64,000 bases of DNA, taken from positions 3,162,001 to 3,226,000 of the forward strand of contig NC_003284.9 of NCBI RefSeq assembly GCF_000002985.6, in the 5' to 3' direction. A program made the translations under genes and the position numbers. This document shows positions 1 through 9,701 of the stretch, piece by piece; positions within the stretch are counted from its first letter, which is position 1, and every line of letters begins with the position of its first letter. The stretch comes from Caenorhabditis elegans. Taxonomy: Eukaryota; Nematoda; Chromadorea; Rhabditida; Rhabditidae. The notes under the pieces were generated by a model. That model was not told the DNA's origin. It worked only from the letters and a program-made list of their open reading frames with translations, and searched no databases.

Positions 1-28
1 GTTCTCAATTATCCTTACTGTTTTACAG

Positions 29-2157
29 AAAAATGCTGGTCACATTGCGACACGAGAAGATGGAACGATCACAAAACCCAAGAAAAATCTCGAGGCACAA
101 TCGATCATCAGCACACGACGAGGAGTCTGCTCGTAGGAGGAGTAGAACATTTTCACAAGATGACACTGCAGTGCCAAATGATCCGGATTCTAAAAATGTT
201 TATTATGAGAATCAGCTGTCGAAGAAGGATTATGATATTCAAGAGCTTAGGTTTGTGATTTATTTGACGATAATAAAAAAAAACTTAGCTTGCAAGATTA
301 TTTCCACTCGAAAAACAAAATGCAAAAAAATATTTGCCATAATTTTGATAATGCCCTTAGTAGTTTGGATACTCCAAATTGTAGTATCGCCAATGTGGAA
401 CTTGCTGACATAGTGTTAAAATGTCCAAACATCATGATGAAAATTTCCAGAAAATTTCAAAAAGTAGTGAGAGCTCAGTTTTCTCATACGCATAATAATG
501 TTGAAAGTCGACCAAAAAAATAATTTCTACAAACTTTAAAGTTTTGTTTGCTTTTTAATCATTTGTATTTGAAAATCATAAATCTTATAAGATGCAATGC
601 TCAAAAACACTCAAACGTCGACATTTTGAAAAAAGCTAGAATTTCTACCGGACGATGGCTCGGATTCTCAATCCACCAAGGATAAGATTTTTCTCGATAA
701 ATTAACTGCCGCTAATCTCTCCCTTCCTGTTCATATTCAAACTTTCCGCGTCAAAACTCGCAAGCCAGTCCTATCCCGCCCAACCAAAATTCGTTTCTCT
801 TCAGAAGCCGACCGCAATTCGTTAATTTTCTCTCTCCAAATCTCTCCGTTCGTTGCCTGATCGCCCCACCAACCTTCCAAGACCCATCCGCTGCAGACGC
901 GATATGACCAACGATGAGTTATCTATCCTAAGAGAGTTGAGAGCTGACGCTTATAACAGAAATACCCAAGCTGGCGAGATTCGTTATTATTTGCGTGACC
1001 TTAAGATTGTGACTCTCTCGTCACCGCGTCCACTTCCTACCTCTGTTGATTCTGCTGCTCCCGTTGCAAACGCATAGGTAAACGGCCACCGGGCATTATT
1101 ATCGTCTTGTCCGTCCATTGCTGCTTCATGTCCGATACAATCTTCTCAAAATATATTCAATGTTACGTCTAATTCTCGTCTTTGCCCATTGGTGGCTGTG
1201 TCTCCTTCTATGTCCTATTCCGTCTCCCAGCAGTCCGTTTCTGCTGCTCATAACACTCGAAATCAGACCTTCCCCCCCCGACCTGCCAAAAAAATGCCCT
1301 CTTTCTGAATTGTGACAGAGGGCCTCCTCATCCAAAATCTGGAGGTGGTGGTGTAGCTGTTTTCTATTTCAAAATTTCGCCTGAAAAGTGGGTAGAATTT
1401 GAACATTTTAGCGTTTTTTGAATGATATTCGGGCATCTTTTTCAACTTTAAACATTTTTTTCCTGCAAACCCAAGTTTAAATTCAAGGGTACTTTAAGGT
1501 AAGTGCATATTTGTATAGATCACCTGCCCCAACAGTGTTAACCTTTTTGAAAACTTTGAGTGGCCACTTTTGTCTACATACGGCTTAGGATCTTTGTTTT
1601 TCTGTTCCTAAAAATGCAAATCTACTTCACTTTTTCTATCAAATTGTCTTTTTTTTTAATAAATGGAAAATCTTATTGGAAAATATTTTTAGGGAAAGCA
1701 TACTTCACCAAGTTAAGTGACTAGCCCCCAAATTAAAAAAAAAACTCTTATTCCACAGTTGTTAACCCCATTTGAAACATCTGAAACTTTGCATTTATTA
1801 ATCTGATTTCAGACGGCAACTTATGGATGTTGAGATACGTCTCCGAGAAAACGAGTCTGTATCAATGTCCCGCCAACTTGAATCAGTTGCTCACAATGAA
1901 GAAATGACGGAGAAGGTTCGAGTGTTAGAAGGTACGACTTTGAGATTTTATTATATCATAATCATACCTCCTGTTTTTTTTCAGGAAAACTTCAAATGTT
2001 ATCGTCGACAAGCGAAATCGACTACCTCCGCAATATTTTCACCCAATTCCTGCATTCGATGGGATCGCCGAATGCCGCCAGCAAGGCCATCTTGAAAGCA
2101 ATGGGCAGCGTGCTTAAAGTTCCCATGGCCGAGATGAAAATTATTGATAAAAAATAG
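29..2157 (+). CDS. GRIP-domain golgin, 3' end (gene starts before the window)
   Basis: Last three exons, joined in phase: 29-250, 1813-1931 and 1985-2157 (stop TAG). The first is charged and serine/arginine-rich. The second is coiled-coil-like, with residues such as RLRENESVSMSRQLESVAHN. The third encodes a C-terminal GRIP domain beginning EIDYLRNIFTQFL and ending in VPMAEMKIIDKK, with the conserved aromatic residue of the Y-L-[RK]-N motif. GRIP domains bind Arl1-GTP and place golgins on the trans-Golgi network, where they tether vesicles; that is family knowledge. The domain sits at the extreme C terminus, as is usual. The 1.56-kb intron between the first two exons is unusually long for this neighbourhood and contains a retroelement remnant. 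I cannot tell which golgin (golgin-97, golgin-245, GCC88 or GCC185 type) from the C terminus alone. The syntaxin-6 gene follows 380 bases downstream on the same strand. Confidence 0.85.
631..1316 (+). mobile_element. Degraded non-LTR retrotransposon ORF1-like fragment
   Basis: Inside the long golgin intron lies a stretch richer in C and G than its surroundings that translates, with one frameshift near 835, into a coherent protein. It reads RPTKIRFSSEADRNSL, then LRSLPDRPTNLP, then RRDMTNDELSILRELRADAY, then YYLRDLKIVTL, up to a stop at 1077. The arrangement (R-x-F-x-S, then R-R-D-x-T-x-x-E, then a YxxRDxxIV end) resembles the RNA-binding C-terminal part of LINE ORF1-type proteins. A second open stretch in another frame runs from about 1106 to 1311. 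The frameshift and stops show it is dead. The element family cannot be named without a repeat search. Confidence 0.55.
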
Positions 2158-2536
2158 GGAGCGATGCTTATCACGAAATTGAGAAAGACGAAACTTTTTT
2201 TTTTCCTCGTTTTTTTTTGTTCGCCTATTGTGTGTAGATATACCATTCGTTATCAAGAAAAGAAACTGTATAGCTCGCGGGTTAAATTTCTGTCTTCTTG
2301 GTGTATTCATTTTCTGGTTCATATCACATTTTCCTCTACTGTGACTATAATTTTTTGTACCATTTTTTCCATTGTCGCTTCGTTATTGGAATTGTAATTT
2401 GTCTAATCAGAAACGTTTTTTTTCAAATATTTTCTTTCGTTTGACGTTAGAGGTTTCACACCTCTCAATATACTTTTTTTCTACCAGAAGCTGATTTTCT
2501 AAGTAAAAGGATTAATTTCTTCAGTTAATAGTGAAA
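2158..2536. other. Intergenic: golgin 3' UTR and syx-6 leader
   Basis: T-rich 379-base spacer. No canonical AATAAA is visible for the golgin transcript. A splice-acceptor-like sequence (ATTTCTTCAG) ends at 2523, 13 bases before the syx-6 ATG, which is the usual geometry of a nematode trans-splice site. No other feature is seen. Confidence 0.5.
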
Positions 2537-3370
2537 ATGAGCAACTACCGATACTCAAAACTCAACGAAGAAGAGATCTCATTGGAGGATATGCCATCCT
2601 CGGCTAACCAAATTCTGACTCGGCAAGAAGTAAGTTTTAGTACTAAAATTCAATGAAGAAATGATGTGATAATGAAGAAATGATTTCAGCAAATAATTCA
2701 AGAACAAGACGATGAACTGGAGCTCGTCGGAAATTCGGTGCGAACGTTGAGAGGAATGAGTTCGATGATAGGCGACGAATTGGATCAGCAATCTACGTAA
2801 GTTGACCAGCTTATTTCAACTTAGAAATATTAAAATTTTGCGATTTCAGAATGCTAGACGATTTAGGACAAGAAATGGAGTACTCGGAAACTCGACTGGA
2901 CACTGCTATGAAGAAAATGGCAAAGCTGACGCACCTGGAGGATGGTATGTTGCTGGCCCGTAGAATGTAAACGATTTTGTTTATGTTAGCACCGGAAGCT
3001 AGGAAGCAAAGTGTATCATCGAACACATAGCGCCTCCTCGTTTTCAATCAGAAAACATCCAATACTTTCACAAGATGCAGCGTTTCCAGCAGGAAGCTAC
3101 TTTGAAACTTTCACCAACTTCTTTCTATTCTATTGAAAATGAGCATAATGAGTTATTCAATGCATGCAGTCCTCACACGTTGCGCACGGCACCGTTAGCC
3201 TGCATTTTGAAGCAGTGCTCACGAGACCCAGGTTCCATAGTCACCGGAAACATTCCCCCCGTCACTTTCTTCTATTCAACAACCTATTCATTGCAGAGTC
3301 CAGTCAATGCAAAATGATCATGGTGCTCTCAGCTCTCCTGTTTTTCCTCGTCTTTGTCCTTCTGGTCTGA
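2537..3370 (+). CDS. syx-6: Syntaxin-6 type Qc-SNARE, short form
   Basis: Four exons joined in phase: 2537-2629, 2690-2796, 2850-2944 and 3297-3370, giving 122 residues. Residues about 25-95 are a Qc SNARE motif close to human STX6/STX10: QIIQEQDDELELV, then the glutamine-containing layer in DELDQQSTMLDDLGQEMEY, then RLDTAMKKMAKLTHL. A C-terminal membrane anchor (MIMVLSALLFFLVFVLLV) ends the protein. Syntaxin 6 works in endosome-to-trans-Golgi fusion. The protein is about half the length of vertebrate STX6: only about 25 residues precede the SNARE motif, so the N-terminal three-helix regulatory domain is missing. The ATG is supported by the acceptor ending at 2523. The third intron (352 bases) is long and unusually rich in C and G at its 3' end. 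The symbol is from recognition of the family and locus. Confidence 0.88.
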
Positions 3371-3852
3371 CGACGTACGTGCCATATATAGTTGACTTCT
3401 CTTCTCTCACATTTCATATTTTTATTATTATCATTATTATTATTATCGATTTTTGCTCCCAGTCTCAATCCAAAGGTACATAGTACATTCCTTCCCCACT
3501 GTTAGACAAATGACAAGTCTGTAGATCAGAACTACTTCTGGGCTTTTTTTTCTCTTTTTTCTCTTTTTTTAAAGTCTTTTTTCCCATGTTCGTATCCGTA
3601 TCGGGTGTGAAAACTAATATTTTATATTTTTATATAAATGAATATTTTCAACATTATTTTAAATTACATTGTGTCTTGTTGTGCCAAAAAAAGTGCCTCG
3701 CCTTGTCAAACTATCTTGGAAAGTAATGTCATTATCGATTAAAGGCACGGCTGTGCAAATACATTGAACACGTTTACAATATTTCTTATCTTTCTTTCTG
3801 ACTTTCCAAATAAAATTATACTTTTAGATGGTTGTGCCAAATTTATAATACA
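3371..3852. promoter_or_regulatory. syx-6 3' region and pofut-1 trans-splice junction
   Basis: T-rich spacer downstream of syx-6. AATAAA lies at 3809-3814. A splice acceptor (ATACTTTTAG) ends at 3827, 25 bases before the next ATG. The poly(A) signal is therefore only 13 bases upstream of the acceptor, about where cleavage of the upstream RNA would fall. That is the geometry of an SL1-type operon junction, in which the poly(A) site of one gene and the trans-splice site of the next coincide. This is inference from spacing only. Confidence 0.4.
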
Positions 3853-5492
3853 ATGAGAGTGTCAAAAGTATTAACGTTGGCTAGTTTCATATCAGTCTGC
3901 TCGTATTCAGAAGCAAAATCCAACGAAACTGATCCGAATGGATATATTGTGTTTTGTCCGTGCATGGGTGAGTGTTTGCATGCATTTTTGTGGTTAAAAG
4001 TAGAATTGAAAAATATATGAAAACTCCTCGAGAAAAAGAAAAAAGTACATTTTTGGAATATTCGGTAATTTGCCAAAGTATTTAAAAAAAAAAGCTAAAC
4101 TCTTTAGGATAGTATTGTGATATTTGGTTATATACTAAATCCCCACTGATGATACTCCTGTAAATCTACAGAATTATTTCAGGTAGATTTGGCAACCAAG
4201 TTGACCAATTTCTCGGTGTTCTTGCATTTGCAAAAGCTCTCGATAGAACACTAGTACTACCCAATTTCATCGAATTCAAGCATCCTGAAACGGTGAGCAA
4301 AAAATAACTTTGTTATAATTTTGTGATAATAGTTTTTCAAAAAATTCAGAAGATGATTCCGTTTGAATTCTTGTTTCAAGTGGGCACAGTCGCAAAGTAC
4401 ACCCGAGTAGTCACCATGCAAGAATTCACAAAAAAGATCATGCCAACAGTGTGGCCCCCAGAAAAGCGGAAAGGTACAGTTTCTGTTTTGCCATCATTCA
4501 ACAATGTTTTTCTAGCATTTTGTTGGACTCCGCGTCAAGCGATCTACGATAAATCTGCAGAACCAGGATGCCATTCGAAAGAGGGTAACCCCTTTGGACC
4601 TTATTGGGATCAAATTGATGTTTCATTTGTTGGCGATGAGTATTTCGGAGATATTCCTGGAGGATTCGATTTGAATCAAATGGGAAGCAGAAAGAAATGG
4701 CTAGAAAAGTTTCCGTCGGAAGAGTACCCCGTTTTGGCATTTTCCAGTGCTCCAGCTCCATTTCCTTCCAAAGGAAAAGTCTGGTCTATTCAGAAATATT
4801 TAAGATGGTCCTCACGAATTACCGAACAAGCCAAGAAATTCATTTCGGCCAACTTGGCAAAACCTTTTGTCGCTGTTCATTTAAGGAATGACGCTGATTG
4901 GGTAAGATTTTGCGATGTACATCTAATTTGTTCACATCTACATTTAGGTACGAGTTTGTGAGCACATTGATACAACTACGAATCGGCCATTGTTTGCCTC
5001 GGAACAGTGTCTTGGCGAGGGGCATCATCTGGGCACACTTACCAAAGAAATATGCTCACCGAGCAAACAACAAATTTTAGAGCAGGTTTGCTAATACAAA
5101 ATATGTAGTTTCATGTTTTCTCATATCAGATCGTTGAAAAAGTGGGATCAATTGGAGCAAAGTCGGTGTTCGTAGCAAGCGACAAAGATCATATGATAGA
5201 TGAAATAAACGAGGCTTTGAAGCCATATGAGGTAATTTTTTTAAAACTGTTTTATTTACTTTTTATTAAGTCGTAGTGCAATTTGAGTTCATTATAGATC
5301 GAAGCTCATCGTCAAGAACCTGATGACATGTACACATCACTTGCCATCATGGGAAGGGCTGACTTGTTTGTTGGAAATTGCGTCTCCACATTTTCACATA
5401 TTGTAAAACGAGAACGAGATCATGCTGGACAATCTCCAAGACCTTCTGCATTTTTTGGAATCCGGGCGGTCAAAAGACATATCGATTTGTGA
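3853..5492 (+). CDS. pofut-1: GDP-fucose protein O-fucosyltransferase 1 (GT65)
   Basis: Seven exons in phase: 3853-3967, 4183-4292, 4350-4473, 4516-4901, 4948-5085, 5130-5231 and 5298-5492, giving 389 residues (human POFUT1 388). The enzyme adds O-fucose to Ser/Thr of EGF repeats, including those of Notch receptors, in the ER lumen. Visible hallmarks are an N-terminal signal peptide ([16 protein letters not shown]), the GDP-fucose site start [56 protein letters not shown], the HLRNDADW motif with the catalytic-region arginine, and [23 protein letters not shown] near the end. The protein ends in HIDL where human POFUT1 has RDEF, so an ER-retention role is possible but not canonical. A poly(A) signal AATAAA is at about 5561. 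C. elegans also has a separate POFUT2; the GRFGNQ and HLR motifs here fit POFUT1. Confidence 0.93.
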
Positions 5493-5615
5493 TCTAATAT
5501 TTTCTACTTAGATCTCCAAAAGTTTGTGATACACTAACAATTGTAACTTTATTATTACTTAATAAAACAACTAGTCATGTAAGTTAACAACGATAAAAAC
5601 ATAATTAAAATATAA
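5493..5615. terminator. Overlapping 3' ends of two convergent genes
   Basis: The + strand AATAAA at about 5561 (pofut-1) and a minus-strand AATAAA at about 5547-5552 (membrane-protein gene, stop at 5616-5618) lie within 20 bases of each other. The two 3' UTRs must overlap or abut. Only 123 bases separate the two stop codons. Confidence 0.55.
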
Positions 5616-8476
5616 TTATTGAATAATAGTGACCTTATTGTTAGAATACAGAACCACTGGGAGTGATTGGAAATTCTTTTTGCGCAATGTAATGCTGACT
5701 CCAGCAATGGTCACAGTAACAAGAAAAACAATAGTAAGAAGGATGATTATTAACATCAAGTTTCTGTCGAGGAACTGTGAGAACTCTGATTTGAGAAGTG
5801 CACGATGCCTGAGGACCTCTTCAGTGTTTCCATAATTGGCTTCCAGTTTATCGAGATCTTCATGGCTCACTGGGAGGTGGTCCTAAATAAACATGTTTTG
5901 TTGTTAATTTTAATAAGAATTTCAACTCACCGCCTCTGTGTTAACTGCAAAATGATCGAACGCATTAAGTGATTTTCCAAAAACTTTGACGTTATTGAAT
6001 TTTGCATACGAACCAATTGGGAGCAATAAAGAAACGTGCTGCGAGATGCCCATTTGATGAGTTGAATAATGTCCATGAATCATTGTTTGATAAGCCTGAG
6101 ACGATTTTTTTTTTGAATTCCAATATTTTTAAAGCCAGTCACATACTTCTGCGACTGCTGCGACAACACTATAATCACCAACATATTCTCTAACAAAAAC
6201 TTTAGTAGGAGCCATCACAACCTCGACCGGACAATTTTCGGGGCTGGTAACCGTGCAAGTAGTATTCCGAGATATTTGGCATTCGTAGTAATTTTTCTGA
6301 AACTTTGAATGACTACAGTTTGATGTTTTATCACAAACCAGAAAACGACAGGAATCCATTGAAAATAATTTGCCATCGTACAACACCGCGTGTGTAGAAA
6401 TGTTTCGATATTTGAACACCGTCCCGAGTGATGAGAAATGACCAATTGAGGCGACCTTTAATATATTGATTGTCAGGGATTCCACTTGCAAGAAAATGTG
6501 ACACTTGATACCCACAGATGTCTTATATTTCCTCAATCAGTCTTGCACCCGACTACCCATCTTGACAGCTCATATCTCAGTTAGCTTTTCAGATACCAAT
6601 AAAACAAATACAATCAATATATTAAATAATTGTTAAAAATGGAGTAGCGGCAATGGGAAAATATTAAAACCGCTCCTATGGTTCCAAAGTGGCCATTTGA
6701 CACAGTAAAGCCTTTCAATTAATTTTTGAAAAATTCTATTGACAGCCAAAAAGTGGTCATAACTCATTTTTAACTCAGTTTTTGCCACTTTTTTCTTCAA
6801 CCAAAAATATTCCTTCGAATTTTGGGGTCTACTTAAGTTTCATATCCACATTTACAAAAAACTGTAGAGATTCGAACATGCGACAGTGCTCCTGAAAAAG
6901 TGGCAAAAACTCAGGAATTGCCAATTTTTGACTTTCAATAAAAAAGAATTCCAAAATTTTTTGAAAAAGTTTTACAACGATATTTGGCTATTTTTTCACC
7001 GGTTGTTAACAGTTTCCCCGCTGTGTCTGCTTTATCTTTAATATAAACTTTTAAAATTGAGAAACAAGATACTAAAAGAGGATAAACGATATGTTAATTC
7101 TAAACACCAAACGATTCTTCAATTTCAAAATTCAAAACATTCTCTTACTATTTTGTGCAACCCCATTCTTCTCGTTGGATTGAAATTTCCACAAACTATC
7201 ATTTCAAGTCGATTTGCTTTGTCACATTGCAGAGTTCTTTTTGCCAATGCCGCCCACGCGTCCTCAATTTTTCCCAACGGATAATTGAAATAGCGAATAA
7301 TTTCCTATAAACATTATATTTCTCAAAACAGTAATAACCAATTCTTACAGTTCCATTCCAGTTGATAAGATTTGCGATGTCGTCAAACGGCAGATTGATA
7401 CTTGGCATTTCTAGAACTTCTTCGAGGTATAGCATCTTGTCTGAAAATTCCAACATATCGATATATTTTTGATCTTCTTTTTCCATGTTGCGGCTATTGT
7501 GCTGTTTCAGAAGCCAACTCAAAACTGGAAAGTATTCCGTGAACCTCTTTTGGCGCATGTCTGGAAAACAACAATTCAAAGATTCTGAGAACATTGTATG
7601 GCTATCACTTTGCTTCCTGCAAGTCATTTCAATCATATAGGTAATGTTGAAGTTGGGATCTGATCCTGGGATGATATCAATGCTGGTACACGATCTTTTG
7701 ATGTTTTCGGTGAATTCCATTCTGCAGAATATGTGAGTTACAAATTGTTTCATGAGTTTAGAATTAGGATGCTTGGCCGCAACGTTACTATTTTTTTGTA
7801 GAAAAAACAGGCAAACTTGGATTTTTAATGCAGCGCCAGTAGGAAAATTAATTAAAATCATTTCTATGTTGCCAAAATGACCCCATGTCTGAGTTGAAAC
7901 TTTCAAAAAACCTTTATAAATTTTTTATGATGTTCAAAAGTATAAATTACTACTCGGCAAAATCCCGCAACTTTTACGCCAACTTGAGCAATTTTAGCAA
8001 TGACAATTGCAAAAGTTGCTAGAGTTGGGTAAAGTAGGTTAAAATTGTGGATGGTCACAAACATTTTTACTTCCTAACATTGGCTAAACTAAAAAAGTTG
8101 CTAAAGTTAAGTGTGATTTTGTTAAAGATGGTTTTAAAAAAAGTTGCGAGACACTAAAGTTGGTTCATAAATTGCTCAAGTTGGGTAATAAGATGCGGCA
8201 AACTGCCAAATAATTTTTTTAATTAAAGATTTACAAAAAGTGCCAAAAACTGAGTAACTACCAATTTTTGAAACAATTTTTTAAAATTTTTGTAAAAATT
8301 TTCAAAAAATGTATAAAAGTTCTACTATGATACTTGGGATCCTAGTACAAACTTCAATGAAAGTTCTTTTAAAAAACTCACGTTGCCGGTGTCAGACGAT
8401 CTCGAAGAATAAGTAAGTCAGCAACGACTAATGATGCCAAAAAAGCCAGAAAAACAACAAGCTTCATCTTTGCCAT
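5616..8476 (-). CDS. Secreted/type I membrane protein of unknown family
   Basis: Six exons, read on the minus strand and joined in phase: 8476-8382, 7721-7349, 7304-7149, 6455-6147, 6095-5931 and 5882-5616, giving 454 residues. The N terminus is a clear signal peptide (MKLVVFLAFLASLVVA). A cysteine-containing luminal region of about 380 residues follows (for example MIEMTCRKQSD, SLNCCFPDM, DSCRFLVCDKTSNC). Near the C terminus is one membrane span (LMLIIILLTIVFLVTVTIAG) with a tail of about 25 residues. A trans-splice-type acceptor (GCTTTACAG) lies 10 bases before the ATG, which fixes the start. The acceptor chosen for exon 4 (ATATATTAAAG at 6456) is weak; an alternative frame across 6310-6500 is open but does not join the later exons. 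I do not recognise the family. Two introns are filled with repeats. Confidence 0.75.
6640..7010. repeat. Dispersed interspersed repeat in an intron
   Basis: Intronic block with characteristic phrases: CTGTAGAGATTCGAACATGC followed by GACAGTGCT, and AAAGTGGCAAAAACTCAG. Related phrases recur at about 8230-8290, 40120-40250 and 54580-54720, so this is a dispersed family rather than gene sequence. Confidence 0.6.
7960..8300. repeat. Imperfect short tandem/dispersed repeats in intron 1
   Basis: Recurring AAAGTTGCTAAAGTTGGGTAA-like units occupy about 7990-8200. They are followed by a piece of the GTGCCAAAAACTGAGTAA repeat related to the 6640-7010 block. Nothing coding is seen. Confidence 0.5.
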
Positions 8477-9701
8477 CGGCTTGTTCCTGTAAAGCAAATG
8501 CAAAATGCGATTGTATTTTTGTAACAGTTGATGCACTCTAAATATATTTTTGTGTGGTCAAAAACGTATTGTGTAAAAAATTGATGCGAATGTTCTCAAA
8601 CAGTGCTCCTTTGCTAAATGCCAACGGTTGGGGGCACGAAAGAAATGAAATTTGTTTACTGGAAATGTTATGTTTCTAAAGGTCATTTGGGCTGCGGTAG
8701 TTGATTTTTGAAAGGAAAATTTTTTAGAATAAAGAATAGAAAACAAATGGTTTTGAGATATGAAAAGGGTAAAGTTAAATCTAAAAATCGGCAGATAAAG
8801 AAAAAATCCGAAAATACGTGCTGCCTTGATTCCAAGTAACGGCCTTCAATATTTGAATATCCAAAAGTTGTTATAAAAAGATTGCTGATAAAGATAACAA
8901 TAGCGCTCCAACGAAAACCCCGCGCGAAAATTTGAAACTGATTACCTCCTGATATTTGAATGGGCCCCTGCTCTCTCCTTCCATTTATCTGTTTACTTTC
9001 CCTCCTTTTCACCTTTTTTGTCACTTTCTCAAAAACACAGTGTTTTCGAAAATTGTTAAAACTTGTGTACTGTAGATCAGTAGAAATTGATGGGATGCAC
9101 GAAAAATATTTGGAAACGAATTGATTAAAACGTAATAATTTTTTTCCATCCTCTGTAGTTGCTCTATACATGACGTTGTGCCGAATTTTTTTTTCAGCAC
9201 AACGCCGTTTGCCAAACCTAGCAATAGTGTTCAGTTCACTCGACCTTGTAAAAAAGTCAATTTACGTGTTGTTCAAAATTTTCCAAATCACAAAAGACTG
9301 AAACGTAGAAGCTTAAAAAATTTCCCAGCATTACTTTCTGTTCTTCAATGTGTCTACTTTCAAAAATATGGGTTTATATCTATTAGGATGTAATTTGAAT
9401 CTCAATTTGAAAATCAACAAAAGTATGAAAATTTCATTTATTCATTGTAGAACAAATTACAAAGTAGGATTGCGGTCTAACACCTGCAGTGAAGAAAAAA
9501 CAAAGCACAAATGAGTAAAAACCACTGGAATGAAAAAGCAAAGAAAAAGTCACAGCCGGTAAAGCAGTTATACAATAATATTAAGAATATCTTGACTTCA
9601 TTGCAGTCAAATGAATCGTGTTTATCATGTTGGTTTAGTCAGTTTCTTGTCCCGATTTTAAAGCAAAATATAAGTTGACATGTACTATTGAGGCATCGTA
9701 T
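8477..9701. other. Promoter of the membrane-protein gene and klp-4 3' UTR
   Basis: The left part (8477 to about 9430) is upstream of the minus-strand membrane gene. It contains a 162-codon minus-strand open frame (8683-9171) with no exon-like borders, which I treat as chance. The right part is the klp-4 3' UTR, about 240-260 bases long, with a minus-strand poly(A) signal (TTTATT on +) at about 9437-9442. Confidence 0.5.

Noticed and set aside
8683-9171. 162-codon minus-strand open frame between the membrane gene and klp-4
   Set aside because: No exon-like borders, no recognisable motif and codon use like non-coding AT-rich DNA.
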